Shown piece by piece: positions 45,352-57,680 of a stretch of DNA of 64,000 bases. Both the position numbers and the translations under genes were made by a program. The first letter of the stretch is position 1. Each line of letters begins with the position of its first letter. Source of the DNA: Diplolepis rosae. Its lineage: Eukaryota > Arthropoda > Insecta > Hymenoptera > Diplolepididae. The stretch covers positions 2,852,001 to 2,916,000 of the forward strand of contig JAPYXD010000704.1 of the NCBI GenBank assembly GCA_030998225.1. Direction: 5' to 3'. The notes beneath the pieces are model-generated. The model saw only the letters and a program-made list of their open reading frames with translations, made no database searches and was not told where the DNA came from.

Positions 45352-48300
45352 CACTGAGAGATTTTTCGTTAAAGTAAATCATAAAAATGAATTATATTTT
45401 AGTATAATATTGTTTTAAAATGAAGAAAACAGGGTTTACGTATCAGATATTAATAAAGTGGTTTTCAGGCGGTAAAGTTGATATTTGTTCCAAAAATGAG
45501 GATATAAGAAAAATTCATTAGAAATTACGGACTTACTCGTTTAGAAATATTATAGAACATTTTGTAGAAGAATTAAGAATAATTTTGTAAAAATTCCCGA
45601 ACTGTGCAGTAATATTCTTAACGAGAATCTATTGAAAATTTCCAGAAATCAGTGAAGCACAAATTATATTAGTAGTCTCTGAAACTTTACGGGTTTATGT
45701 ATGGGGAAAATCCCACTCTTAACAACAGTAGAAATTTCGGTGTAGTTCGGGAAAATTTCTAGAATTCAGTTCAGTAATGATTCAGTGATCGTTATAGATT
45801 TCATGGGTCTTTACGGTGAGAATCCCACCGAGTTTGGGAAAAGTTCCAGTCATGTTTGCCTTCATGCTTGTTACGTCGAAAAAAATCTAAGATGAATGCC
45901 GTTGGAAACACTGAGACAAAGACGTATCTATTTTGTTCCATGTTGACAACGGCAATCCATCTTCCCTTTTTAGTATTCACAAGGATGAAATCAGAGAACT
46001 TAGAGAATATTTAAGCTGAAATTAAAATTAATTTTTTAAAGTTTAAAATGTAGAATGAAACAACTTTTGTGTAGCAACGTGTTAAACGTTTTTATTTTCG
46101 AACTCAAAAGTATTACATCCATAGCTTTGCTATGTAATTATAACTGTCGCTTAATTTATTACAAATAGTGACGATTGTATTTGAAGTGAGATCTTTAACC
46201 TTTAAAATGCTATACAAATACAATGAAGTTTCATCGAAAATTTTGATGCTTGTAAGTGTTCATTAAAGAAACAGTCCTCAAGCTTTTTCGAAATGATTTG
46301 GAAATTATTCCCGGATATCAGAATTTTTTGCACGAGGTAAAATTGTGGGCCGCTTTCTCAAAAAATCGTTACGACGCTGTAGCAACATGTGCTATGCGAT
46401 AGCATAACCTCTCTTACTGCTAGTAGTGCTCTAAGTCTTAGATTTAATTTCAGTCGTTATACTTGAACGAGACGATTCAAGCCAGTAAAAAATGGCATGC
46501 CCATGCAATAATTATTAAATATGTAATATAGAAAAGTACTTATTCAATGCAGTTTTCTTTGGTCGACATTATATTTCCGGTAACGCAATTTCATACTTTA
46601 CACTATATATATAACAGCTAACAGAGCAAATGCCGGTCCGCGGCGAGGTGCTGCACAATGACGTTTGCGCATTCTCTTTTATTTCACAGTTCAGGAATTT
46701 TTACAGACTGACAACCGTAATTCTCGCGGTGAATGAATTATGAAAATTTATTTTAGAAGAGCTATAAATTTCCCTGAGGCGTTTTGTAAGAAATATCGTA
46801 CTATTTTATATTTTATCTCAAAGACATTCCTAATATTCGAATAAAAGCTTTACTGCACAGTTCAGTAACTATATTGGAACCATTCGAGTTATTTCACTGA
46901 AAAATCATTGAAAATGATATCCTCAATTTTTTAACAATTCTGGAATTCTTCAAGAATAAATTTTTTCCGTGTGAGCTACTCATGGAGAATAGACAGAAGG
47001 AGACCAATTTCTTATGCATGAACTAGAGATCGAGCACGTTTTTGTCGGAAGTACATGGAAAAGGTACAAGAACTTCCCAATTGATGACGCTAATGCTAGT
47101 GGTGTTAAAAAATGCCCGCTCCTTCTGGTTACTCATCATCCTCATCATATTCTAACATAACCGCAAATTAAAGTAAATATTTGTAAACATTTATATCGAA
47201 TAATTTGAACAAACATTGTTTATCAGAAATGATCAAGTCATTCTTTAATATATATATCAATATATATTAAAGGTTAGATTTTGCCGAAAATGTCTCAAAT
47301 TATTGAAGAAATTAAAAATAGAAAAATATTTCCATAAATATATTACTTACCTGCTGCATTATAATATTATTTTTACATTTAAGTAAATTTAATATACAAT
47401 GATTAGTAATAATTAATTAATATCACCATGGAGACTATTCTCCATTAATATCACATAAATGATTCAAAGAAGAGTTCATTTTCTTACCCTACTTGCAGGA
47501 GCGCCATCTCTTGGGAAGTTGCTGTACTCAATCGATATATTTCCGACAAAAACATGCTCATTTTCAGTTACATTGGTTTGGTCTTCTTTTGTCTATTCTC
47601 CATGAAGCTAATACCAAGTTGGACAAACTTGGATCGAGTCTACGAAACCAATCGGAAAACGACGGAAGCACTCGAATGACATTTTGAAACGAATCGTATG
47701 GAAAACAGAGAATGAATTTTTCGATTTTTGCTGGGCGTCGCTAGGTTTCTAGCAAGTTCATATTCATAATATTGTATGAATTTATCAACTATGCTTTCTG
47801 GATCATTATAGTAGAATTATTTTTAGACAACTTCGTACTCATAATATCACTTTTTCGTACTCTTAATTTTTCGATTCACGTGAAAAACGAAACAAAAGAA
47901 TTGATTCTGCAAGAATCGATCGAAAAAATCGAAATTTTTTTTACTACTGTATTTCTCTTTTAAATATTTTTTTGATACCTAATTATTTCTTTTGCAATCC
48001 TTGGTTTAGTCGTCTTTCCCAAATGAAAGCACAAGAATCTATTCGTAAAAAATATTTCTTTTCTTACAGTTATAAATTCATAATATTGATATCCCTGGCG
48101 AAAGTATCGGATAGAAAAGTAGCGTATTGTAATAGACGCATGCGAAGTTAAAATGTATAAGGCTTTTTCAGTACGGTGCGAACGTTGTACGAAGAGAATA
48201 TTACGCTCCGCTGTATCATAATGGGCGCATGCGCAGTTCAATTTTTATACTACATCCCTCTGTATCGTAATACACAACATTACGCTACTCTCAACTGTAG

Positions 48301-48848
48301 CGTAAAAACGAGTTTACGCGCCGGAGGCACATAAAATATATTTAAATAATCTTATACCTACCGATCGTAAGATTTTAATAAGGTTAATAAATATGGCTGC
48401 CTTAGGGTGCTTTCATACCTCCTTTGCATGCAGACGGAAAATGTTACATTATTTCTCTCTCTCTCTCTCTATCACGCATCTTTTTTATAAATTTTTCTCA
48501 CTCTAGCACAGTGTCTCCAGAACGTGGGAAAAGTCCATCCCCACCACACGACTCACGAGCTCATGCTTTCTTTCTCTATTAATAGGGTCGTGACTGCTGA
48601 TAGAGGAAGAAAGAGAATCGGTTCTCCGATTCTGGGGGTAAAGAATCGATTCTCAAGAAAATCGAACAGCAAATAATCAATTCAAAAATCTATATCTATA
48701 TGATTTAAAGAGTGTTATGATTATATTGAATTTCGATGCCATAATATAAATAAATGTAATAAAACCTCGGCTTTCCCCATTTTAAAACAATATTATACTA
48801 AATTTTCATTCAATTTTATCATTTACTCTAACGAAAAGTCTCTCAGAG
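45352..48848. mobile_element. CACTGAGAGA-ended element, long copy, CA duplication
   Basis: It begins CACTGAGAGATTTTTCGTTA and ends CGAAAAGTCTCTCAGAG, the last bases mutated from CAGTG. CA flanks both sides. The first 130 bases match 36839 onward and the last 110 match 37830-37943. At 3.5 kb it is three times the short copy, but I find no transposase. It contains a CG-rich dispersed repeat at 48118-48335 and a CT microsatellite at about 48450-48470. Confidence 0.7.
48118..48335. repeat. CG-containing dispersed repeat
   Basis: GCGTATTGTAATAGACGCAT to TTTACGCGCCGGAGGCACAT matches 31253-31465 closely, including GTACGGTGCGAACGTTGTAC. Confidence 0.65.
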
Positions 48849-49181
48849 CATATTATGAATATAAAAAGTAATAATATGTGTAAATTTTTTGTAGATTATC
48901 AGTCAAATATTGTTTCTGCATAGAGAATTGATCTCGTGATTGAGATATAACAGTATCAATATTAATCGATAACATTACCACTTAAGTAATTTAAAAGTCA
49001 TTCACTTCATTCGATATCTCAAAAATCTGTTTACTCCCTTCTTCACTAGCGCGGGCACATTTTCATCGCGCACAGCTCGCAAATTTGAAATACTGTTCTA
49101 GATATTACAACTGAATAGAACTGAATAGAATCGATATATTAGATATAGAATAGAATATATAAAGAATTTGAAAATCTTTTT
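48849..49181. other. AT-rich spacer
   Basis: GAATAGAAT/TAGAATA repeats near 49110-49160; no gene. Confidence 0.35.
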
Positions 49182-49295
49182 GTGGAGAAATTAACGCTTT
49201 CGACTGCGCTGGGATTGGAGCCCTGGTCTTTCGATTGCCGGTCGACGAAGACCTGGGCTCGAATCCCAGCGCAGTCGAAAGCCTCTTTTTTTCCA
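49182..49295 (+). ncRNA. tRNA-like sequence inside a near-perfect 50-base hairpin
   Basis: 49202-49277 is 76 bases long. It has GACTGCG at the 5' end pairing with CGCAGTC at the 3' end, a T arm CTGGG-CTCGAAT-CCCAG, and a B box GGCTCGAATCC one base off consensus. A central TCGA-TTGCCGG-TCGA could be an anticodon arm with GCC. A run of seven T follows at 49286. The whole unit is also one long inverted repeat (arms from 49182 and to 49295), because the 5' half repeats the T arm in reverse. It may be a Pol III transcribed palindromic element rather than a working tRNA. Confidence 0.35.
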
Positions 49296-49721
49296 CAGAA
49301 AGATAATGTAGGCAGTGACAAAAATTTCAAACTCAACTAATTAATAGAATAGAATTTTTTAGGAAAACAATTCCTTCTGTTAAAATCTTTTTGCAGCGCA
49401 TATATCTTAGTTGGAAGAAGATCATTTTTAAAATGATTAATAGAATTATTAAAATAGAAAAATTAGTCGAAATTAGTAAAATTCATTATTTTGTTTGATA
49501 TCTTTTGCTTAATAAAACGTATTTTCATAAATTACATTTTTTGATAAATGTGTCTTTATTTCGGAAATTCAAAATAAGATCCCTTCCCATAAATTTTTAA
49601 TACTCGCAATGAAGTTAGCCTTTTTATAAAGTGGAAATGTCTAATAAGCTTGTCGTTTTAACTCAAGCGTAGTAGAAGTAGACAGAATTGAAAAAAAACC
49701 TTTTTCCGGATTCAGAGGGTT
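49296..49721. other. AT-rich spacer; no gene
   Basis: Nothing recognised. Confidence 0.3.
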
Positions 49722-50455
49722 ATGAAACGTGGAAATTTGTTGAAAAAAGAGAATTTAAAATTGTACACAAGTCTATATATTAAAAAAATATATTTTAATG
49801 AAAGTTTAAAAGTAATTACAGAGTACAAAGGCAGTAGTAGATTGTTGGAAGTAGTCGAGTACTTAAGTGAAGTATCACTCAATCGGGATCGTTCAGAAGC
49901 AGATCTTGGTGAAACAGCCAGTAGATCGGGCAGGCGACGGACAACGCGTTTTGCGGTGACAGAGCGTGTCTGATGGAGGGTTGTCACGGTATGGAGCACC
50001 CCTCAGACTTCGATATTAGAGCCCTTCTAATATAAGAGCAAAACCTCTGTTCTGCAAGCCTCCCTCTACTTCTCTTTTCTCGATATTCCTTACCCCTTAC
50101 CCTTTATCCCTTATCCATAACTCTACTTTCACCCCCTCAAGCCCCGTTAAACTCCATCGCCACGATAATGCCCACCGACAAACTATATCTTTTAAAATAT
50201 ACGTGTTCAGGGTTGAATGTGTGGGACCCTTGTCTCGGCTTCCGTATCCATCTAATACGCACCATTGACCACGAATGCACGTCCGATAGGACCACCCATG
50301 GTCCTCCTCAAAAATCAAGTTATCTCGATTCCTTCATGCTCATCGCACACCGTTTTAACTCACTATGCCATTTTTTATGTCCCTACAGTAAAACCGCCAC
50401 GAAAAATTCCGTTAATCGCTCTTTTATCAACGTTTTCGACCTATATATCAGCTAG
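49722..50455 (+). other. Possible 3' end of an LTR retrotransposon
   Basis: A plus frame at 49722-49973 ends in a basic tail (SRSGRRRTTRFAVTERV, then TGA). Directly after come a purine-rich TGATGGAGGG and TGTCACGGTATGGAGCACCC, which looks like an LTR start. It is followed by about 450 bases of pyrimidine-rich, less AT-rich sequence. No integrase or reverse transcriptase is present and the far LTR border is unclear. Confidence 0.3.
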
Positions 50456-51639
50456 TATTTAAAATTTAGCTCAAAATTTATACCTTATGGGTTGTTCTTA
50501 AAAAATTATGAAATTTGAACTATACAATTTTTAAAAATTTCAAAATCAGTATGTTTTTCATGTACTTACAGCTCTGAAGTTTATTGAACGATGCAACCAG
50601 AAAAAAATTTTATTTCAATTCAAGAAATCATTTTTAGCCTTTTTTAAATAAAAGATATTATTCTTTTAACATTTTTTATTTGATTAAAAAAATATTTTTT
50701 AAGTCAAATACAGTACTGGCACAAATTTAGGAAGTAATTAAGTTAATTTTATAACCTTGAACGAAGAATATTTTTTCTTCAAATTAAAGAAAATATTTCT
50801 GTGAAACACATTACATATGTACTATGCGACTGTGTATACATTGATACTTTAAATGTCAGCACAAACAAATAATTTGTAGAAAAAAATTTTCTTTTCTGCA
50901 AAAAAAATTAAAACTTTGGAAGTATTTATTTTTTTACATGACCGAATTTCAATTAAATCATGAAATCGGCAGATTTGGAATCTTTTATTTTTCCAGGTAA
51001 TGAAAAGAACATCGACGTTCTGACAAAAAAATGTTCAAAAATATGAGCTCTATTTTATCCAGGAATTGACACTAATACATTTTTACTTTTTGTTTTTTAG
51101 GTAAACGACCACATTTTAGAAATATGTAAAGAATTATGAACAAATTTCAAAATTACCTACAGACTTTTTTTCATTCTCAAACATAATTATATCCAAAATT
51201 CATCATAACTTTATGAAACATTCCTCAAGGTTCCCACTCGTTTAGAAAATAATATTAAACGCATATATTTTTTTCTCTTTATCAAGATTTCTGAAGAAAT
51301 TTCTCTCACGCAATTTTAATATTTTAAATTATTTTTGCAAAAAAATGAAATTGTACCGAAGCCTCATAAAGCTTAAAAAATTATCGACTAAAAATGCCTT
51401 GAGTTAGTACAGTTATCACATAGTAACATTAATTATTGTTGCATAATATTCCTTCATAAAAGCCATAGTTTCTGAGAAAAATAAAAACTTTTTGATTCAA
51501 AAAAAAAATTAGGACCTTTCACTAAGGTTGTCACTTTGTGCGAAATTACTCTCTATGTAAGTAGTAACCTAAGGGGAGAACATTTAAAAAAAATCTATTA
51601 TAGAATTTTTTAAATTTTTGCGTTCAAATTTAAAAAAAA
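50456..51639. other. AT-rich stretch; no gene
   Basis: 50598-50790 resembles the CCCAGAAAAAA family (28338-29026) by its AAGAAAT/ATTTCTT units. Otherwise featureless. Confidence 0.35.
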
Positions 51640-52010
51640 TATCACAATATTGAAAATGAAAAAAAAAAACATTTTTAGATCTTCTTGCAGTAAACAATTT
51701 TTTATCAAAACTTTTTTTTCTCATCTCCTATATAGTCTAAATGGAAAATGAAGTTTAGATATTGACTTTGTTTAAGTTCTAATTTACTGTAACTTTTCTA
51801 ATTTCGGTTTAATCGAAAAATATTATGAGGATAATTGGTAGTGATTTATGAACACTATCAGACACCAATATTGCAATTTTTTATTTTTACCAAAAAAAAT
51901 GTCGAAAACACAAAAGATGCTCTTATTTTCACAATTTTGGTCGGGTGTGGTTGGTACACGAGCTTGTACTTATGTATTTTTTCGGCTCCGATAAAGTATT
52001 TGGTTTAAAA
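51640..52010 (-). repeat. Inverted fragment of the hairpin repeat family
   Basis: Reverse complement similarity to 20080-20330: TTTTTTCGGCTCCGATAAAG, GATTTATGAACACTATCAG and AAATGGAAAATGAAGTTTAG correspond to blocks of copy 1 and of the copy at 55440. Confidence 0.55.
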
Positions 52011-52780
52011 AATATTTGAAATAATCTTTGAGAGCAAACGATGGTGTTCTTCCATTATTTTATTAATTATTTCTCTAAAAAAAATCCTGGACTACCGTGA
52101 AGAATTAAAGTTTTGATTGGTAATTTATATTTAGAATCATTTTGTTGGTAAAGTTTCCTTCCTTTCGAGGAGAACTAAAATATTTGAATTGTCATTTGAT
52201 GTAAAATCATTACAATGATTTCAATAATCATTTCTTAATGGTTCCTTGTAAAATAACTATATTTATCAATTTCTGGATTACTCACAGTAAATCTTCGACA
52301 CCAGACAGACAACCATTTGATGTCTCGTATCCTCATGCCGTGTGGTAACTTTAAGATGATGTCTCCATTTTTATAGTTTCCCAGGACAGGTGGGTCTCTA
52401 GAACAAAGTAAATAATATTATAAATCCATGAAGATCTGTAAAGAAACCGAAACGTTTCAGACTGTAAGAAAATTAAGTAACGCTTCTAGCGGGAAGGGGA
52501 AGTTGAATCAAATGTTACCATGTTTTACGAGCAGGAAGAGGAGAAATATGCATTTTTTAAATTTAAAGCTTTCATTTTATTTCCTTTTAATTTTGACGCA
52601 TTTCAAAATCTCCAAAATTAAAGACACCTAATTTTTCATTTTTCAAATACTCTAACTTATTATCATTTTTATTCATACCATTTTTCAATTCTCCAAATCA
52701 TCAAGCATTTAATTTCATTTGTAAAGACAAACGCGATTGAAAATTATAATCACTGCATGAATATTTGTAAAATATTGCTT
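52011..52780. other. Unassigned stretch; no gene recognised
   Basis: A short plus frame at 52428-52631 shows no motif. Nothing else seen. Confidence 0.35.
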
Positions 52781-52827
52781 CACGAAGAAAAAAGATTTGC
52801 TGTATTAGCAAACGGATTGTTGATATA

Positions 52828-53347
52828 CATTCTGTGAAAAAAGTACCGGGAATTGATCATTCAAAAAGTCCGCTTAAAGAGATTGTCAAAAACTAAGTTG
52901 GTACCACTGTCCTCTATATTAAAGTGGAGTTCCAGTGCGATCTGTTATTTAGTTTGTTCACAGTGCTCGATGTTGCCAGTTTATCTCAAGTATGTTTCGC
53001 GATTTTGCCAATAGATAAGAATATCGTACAAACAATTTGTCTCAAATTTTGCATTGCAAATGGAATTTCGTGTGCGGAATCGGTAAAAATGTAACAGAAG
53101 GCTTACGGTGCATTTAAAAGCGGTCGAGATTTGCTGGAAGATTTGCCTCGCTCTGGTCGGTCATCATTGTTTTCAATTGAAGTTAACATCGCTAAAGCGA
53201 AGGAAATGGCGACTGAAAATCGTCATTTAAGTTTAAGAGAGATAGCCGTCAAACTTTCTGTGTCTCACGAATGAATAAATAAATTTGGATGAATAATAAA
53301 TAGTTTGTGTTTTATTGACCAATTTCCGGTACTTTTTTGATAGAATG
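52828..53347 (+). mobile_element. Short mariner, TA duplication, third lineage
   Basis: Inverted ends: CATTCTGTGAAAAAAGTACC at the left and GGTACTTTTTTGATAGAATG at the right, with TA on both sides. The 520-base length shows heavy internal deletion. Confidence 0.8.
53027..53290 (+). pseudogene. Mariner transposase N-terminal remnant
   Basis: Pieces in shifting frames read ICLKFCIANGISCAESV, AFKSGRDLLEDLPRSGRSSL and KEMATENRHLSLREIAVKLS. These match the DNA-binding half of a mariner whose family has an EDLPRSGRPS linker. Frameshifts, a stop after SVSHE and a deletion of the Tyr-Trp-x-x segment make it dead. The catalytic domain is absent. Confidence 0.75.
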
Positions 53348-53527
53348 TATAACCTACAAATTCTTTTTTGCTGTTCCAACAAAATCTCAGCTCTCCCAAC
53401 AAAACTTTTGGTTGATTCAACACAAAGTTTTATTGAGAGAACTAAGATTTTGTTGAGACAGCAAAAAAATGTGTAGGTTGTATATCAACAATCCGTTTGC
53501 AAATACAGCAAATATTTTTTTTATGTG

Positions 53528-53964
53528 TTCCAATGAATTACTCGAAAAGGTTGAAATAGAAAGGTACCTAGAGCTGCTTGTGAAAAACTGTTCATAAAAA
53601 TATTCAGATTATATTGAATGATGACTGTGAAAAGTTTGAAAGCAGAGGGATGGTTAGATGAGCGCGGCAGTCCGTAACCAGGGGTTGAAATGAAACTCAA
53701 AGGGCTTGTTATATTCGAGGGTGGGAAATAAATAAATGGGTGGATATCTCATGCGGGGGTGTAGATAATAAAATGAGAATTACCCGTCAATCTCTCTTGT
53801 AGTTCATCTAAGCGAACACATTATACATACATATTAGCCTTTATGAACACTAAATATCCCCTTATGAAAGTCTGTGGCTTACAGACTATTTTTTTGACAA
53901 TGATTAAGCCGTCTTCCGATCCTTGTTAGTACATGAAATTTAACTGATTAATGTTTCATACGAA
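53528..53964. other. Spacer; no gene
   Basis: Nothing recognised. Confidence 0.3.
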
Positions 53965-54237
53965 CATGGAGAAAAATAGTTCGAGAAACTTTACTCAACT
54001 TTTAGCAGCTTTGGAAGTATGAACAAGTTGGTGATTATTTAATATTATGGTAATTATTTGTGAGATAACAAATGATAAAGAATGCATCAGAGTTTGGTAA
54101 ACTTTCAAGATGTATAGTGAAGTTTCGAAATGTACGTCACAAATTATTATAATAATATTAAATAATCTCCAACTTGTCCATATATCTCAACTTTGCTCAA
54201 AAGTTGAGTAAAGTTTCTCAAACTATTTTTCTCCGTG
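53965..54237. mobile_element. CATGGAGAAAAATAGTT-ended miniature element
   Basis: The left end CATGGAGAAAAATAGTTCGA and the right end AACTATTTTTCTCCGTG are inverted copies for about 44 bases (GAGAAACTTTACTCAACTTT in both arms). The left terminus carries one change from CACGG. The flanks AA and CT do not match. Non-coding. Confidence 0.7.
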
Positions 54238-54422
54238 CTCTGTTCAAAATTATGGTCTGAATTTTCAGAATCAGGAAACTTAACTTTTATGCAATTACTA
54301 TATCGTAAAATGAAATTGAAAAACATGCGGATAGCTAAGTTACGTAATAGTGAAATGACTTCTCAAAACTAGTAAAATTAATTAGATTTTCAGTTAATTT
54401 GATAGAACATTTTTAACAGCAT

Positions 54423-55089
54423 CCCAAGCAGAAATCATGACACTCTGCCGACTGTGACGATCGGTTAAATGTTAGTCCGATGTAGGAGATCGACTGTTGG
54501 TCACCAACGTTGGTACAATGTTGGGAAACAATTGGCTCAACCTTCTTCCGACTGTGGAAAAAGTCATTTTCCGACAGTAAATGTACAAGGTCAAGCCAGT
54601 GTCTAATCGACTCTGATAATTAACACTGTAAAATAACAGTGTTTCTACAAAGTTGATTCGACACTGGTACACTCTAAAAAAAGTCTATTGATAGCGAAGT
54701 TAGGTTCCTTTCAGAATGCATCCATTGAAATTAAGCAGATTTCTTTTGCCTATCAACAGAATCGTTTTACTGTTATTGTAGTATTGATGATAACCAATTT
54801 AATATTAGCATTTGCCAAATTTGGGTTTGTGTACATTTCTAATATTTATATTAAATATAGGTTATATCATACAATTTGTATTCTTTTTTCCTCGAAATTA
54901 TTTTTTTTGGTACGAGAAAGTATTTCATTTCAAGACCAAAGGAAATACTTTGACAGTAAAAGGTTAGCATTTAAAACGATAATCGCTCAACTGCTAAAGG
55001 ATTTCCTCTCATGCCAATTTTGAATATAAAATCCTCTAATAGTGAAGGGAATCGTTTGAGAGTCAATAGTCTGTTAATTTCTGCTTGGG
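54423..55089. mobile_element. CCCAAGCAGAAAT-ended element, copy 1, AT duplication
   Basis: It begins CCCAAGCAGAAATCATGACA and ends TTAATTTCTGCTTGGG, with AT on both sides. The interior has GTTGGTACAATGTTGGG and a CACTCTAAA module (54670 to about 55065), present at the same place in copy 2. Confidence 0.7.
54670..55065. mobile_element. CACTCTAAAAAAAGTC module, copy 1
   Basis: It starts CACTCTAAAAAAAGTCTATT and ends GTTTGAGAGTCAATAGTCTG. The 111-codon frame inside is a chance frame: it is shared as DNA, and the second copy breaks it. Confidence 0.6.
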
Positions 55090-55213
55090 ATAATTTTCTT
55101 TATTATTGTATCTTTGAATAATCTAATATTTTACTTAAAATCAGGAGAAACGGTTTATAGAATGACTATAATTAATTAAATAAGAGTAGTTAAACTTTCA
55201 CTTTATGAATGTT

Positions 55214-55690
55214 ATTTTTACATTCTCATTATAAATGAGAATAAGGTATTAATTTTATGCACAAAATGAATTTCGGAATTTTCATAAAATCTTTACGTTT
55301 GTAGACCCCCTAAGTAAGAAAAAACGAGTTTTACGAAAGTGTCGGTCTGTCTGTTTATTATAGTAGAAGTAGTCGGTCATATACTCGATAACTCTCGATA
55401 GATTTATCGGATTTAATTGAACTTTGGCATACTTTATCGGAGCCGAAAAAGTAAGGGTGAGTACATTACCAACCAAATCCGCCCAAAATAGTGTAAATAA
55501 GAGAATTTTTTGTAATTTTGGAAAAAACTTTTTAAAAAAATTTTAAATTCCAATATCGGTTGCTGATAGTGCTCATAAATCTCTACTAATTATTCTGATA
55601 GCATTTTTCGATTAAACTAAAATTAGGAAAGTTACAGTATGTTAAAACTTGAAAAAAGTCAATATCTAAATGCCATTTCCTAGTTTAATT
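55214..55690 (+). repeat. Interspersed hairpin repeat, copy 3 (5' part)
   Basis: TTTTTACATTCTCATTATAA to GGAGCCGAAAAAGTAAGGG, and on to CAATATCTAAATGCCATTTC, matches copy 1. The GC-rich 3' end is missing, replaced by the element at 55692. Confidence 0.6.
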
Positions 55691-55691
55691 A

Positions 55692-57310
55692 CCCAAGCAG
55701 AAATCATGACACTCTGTCCACTGTGACGATCGATAAAATGTTGGTCAGACGTAGGAGATCGACTGTTGATTACCACCGTTAGTACAATGCCCTATTGAAA
55801 AACTTGACGTAAAAACTGACGTAAAAAACGACGTCAAAAATTGCGTAAAAAACGACGTCAAGAATTGGGATAGTTTTTTACGTCATTTTTTACGTCAAGA
55901 ATCTGTTGTCTTGACAAGTGATATTGAAAAAGTGTGCGTGTATGTTGTAAATAATGGCACTGAGTATTTGTGTGTGGTACCTAATTTATACTCTTATTAG
56001 AAAAATATAGTCGACTCACTATATTTAATTGAATATACTCTTATACAATCAGTAAACTAAAGTTAACCATAAAATATTGTACTATTTATTTTCCTCTTAC
56101 AGTTTTATGTCACTCCTTTATGGAATGCCCATTCCACTTTGAAATAAATTATTACACTATATAATAGTTCTTTTACTGATGGGCATTTCTTAATTACAAT
56201 ATCGAGTAGGCGATTAAATATAAATTGTTAAGGATTCTTAAAGAAAAACTTGACGTAAAAAATGACTTAAAAAACTATCCCAATTCTTGACGTCGTTTTT
56301 TACGTCGTTTTTTACGCCATTTTTGACGTCATTTTTTACGTCATTTTTTACGTCAAGTTTTTCAATAGGGTGTTGGGAAACAATTGGCCCAACCTTATTC
56401 CGACTGTGGAAAAACTAATTTACTGACAGTGGATGTACAAGGTCAATCCAGTATCTATTCAGCCCCGATAGTCGACTGTAAAATACAGGGTATGTACAAT
56501 GTTGGATGTACAACAGGCCCAACCTTCTTCCGACTGTGGAAAAAGTCATTTTCCGACAGTAAATGTACAAGGTCAAGCCAGTGTCTAATCGACTCTGATA
56601 ATTAACACTGTAAAATACCAGTGTTTGTATAAAGTTGATTCGACACTGGTACACTCTAAAAAAAGTCTATTGATAGTGAAGTTAGATTCCTTTCAGAATG
56701 CATCCATTGAAATTAAGCAGATTTCTTTTGTCTATCAACAGAATCGTTTTACTGTTATTGTAGTATTGATGATAACCGATTTAATATTGGCAATTGCCAA
56801 AGTTGGGCTTGTGTACATTTCTAATATTTATATTAGATAGGTTATATCATACAATTTGTTTTCTTTTATCCTCGAAATTATTTTTTTTTGGTACGAGAAA
56901 GTATTTCATTTCAAGACCAAAGGAAATACTTTGACAGTAAAAGGTTAGCATTTGAAACTGTAATCGTTCAACTACTAAAGGATTTCCTCTCATGCCAATT
57001 TTGAATAGAAAATCCTTTAATAGTGAAGGGAATCGTTTGAGAGTCAATAGTCTGTTTGTAGAGTCTAGTCTTCTTTAAAAAATGTCTTTAACCGTAAAAC
57101 ATGGATTTAATAATAAAATTATATAACCAGTATTTTAGAAATGTTGACAGCCAGAGTTGAAAATATGTTGGTTACCAGTATTAATACAACGTTGGAAACT
57201 GGTGTTGTACCAACGCAGTACATCGTTATCATTTCGAATGTCCACCGACAGTCGGAAGTTGGTATCTAACTTTGGATCGACGTTGGTCCGATTGTTAATT
57301 TCTGCTTGGG
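55692..57310. mobile_element. CCCAAGCAGAAAT-ended element, copy 2
   Basis: It begins CCCAAGCAGAAATCATGACA and ends GTTAATTTCTGCTTGGG. It contains a nested CCCTATTG element (55790-56370), a local duplication of the CCCAACCTTNTTCCGACTGTGG unit, and a CACTCTAAA module (from 56654). The last 250 bases carry ACGTTGG/CCAACG units facing the opposite way to those at the left. No gene. Confidence 0.7.
55790..56370. mobile_element. CCCTATTGAAAAACTTGACG-ended element, TG duplication
   Basis: Exact inverted ends (CCCTATTGAAAAACTTGACG and complement) enclose arrays of ACGTAAAAAACGACGTC units at both ends and an AT-rich centre. TG is duplicated. The related copy at 54423 shows the uninterrupted target (GTACAATGTTGGG), confirming insertion at TG. 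Confidence 0.85.
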
Positions 57311-57677
57311 AATAGACGATTTTCTGTTTTTTCTTCATTTTGTAGGCATAGCCAGCTTATATTACGTGTGTGTACCAAGTATCAAACGGGGTTTTTCAGT
57401 TTTCATGTATAGTATTGAAAATAATCACCAGATGAAAAAATAGCATTTTGAAAAATTAATTTTTTAACTTTTAAAATTTTTATCCACTGGGATTTTTTAT
57501 TATTATTGTTCAAACAAATTTCTTAAATCTCGGGGTGGGCGATCGTCTCAATTGCCCTTTAGTACGTGGGTTAATTGAAAAGTGACGAGAATTTTGTAAT
57601 GGCATGCACTGTATCTTCTCAATTGATTTGATTTTTTTCCTGTACGTAGGCAGTTCTGTCAATGATGTACGTTTCAA
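57311..57677. other. Spacer; no gene
   Basis: Nothing recognised before the CACAGG terminus at 57681. Confidence 0.3.
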
Positions 57678-57680
57678 TTA

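Larger units (their letters stand above)
52781..53527. mobile_element. CACGAAG-ended miniature element with nested mariner, TT duplication
   Basis: It begins CACGAAGAAAAAAGATTTGC (a decayed CACGGAG) and ends ACAGCAAATATTTTTTTTAT followed by GTG. TT flanks both sides. Inverted arms share TATTAGCAAACGGATTGTTG. A left-end fragment of the same family lies at 30750. The mariner at 52828-53347 is inserted in it. Confidence 0.65.

Noticed and set aside
54688..56840. Frames of 71-111 residues containing SFQNASIEIKQISF in both copies
   Set aside because: They arise because the same non-coding CACTCTAAA module is duplicated; the second copy breaks the longer frame and no splice or domain evidence supports a gene.
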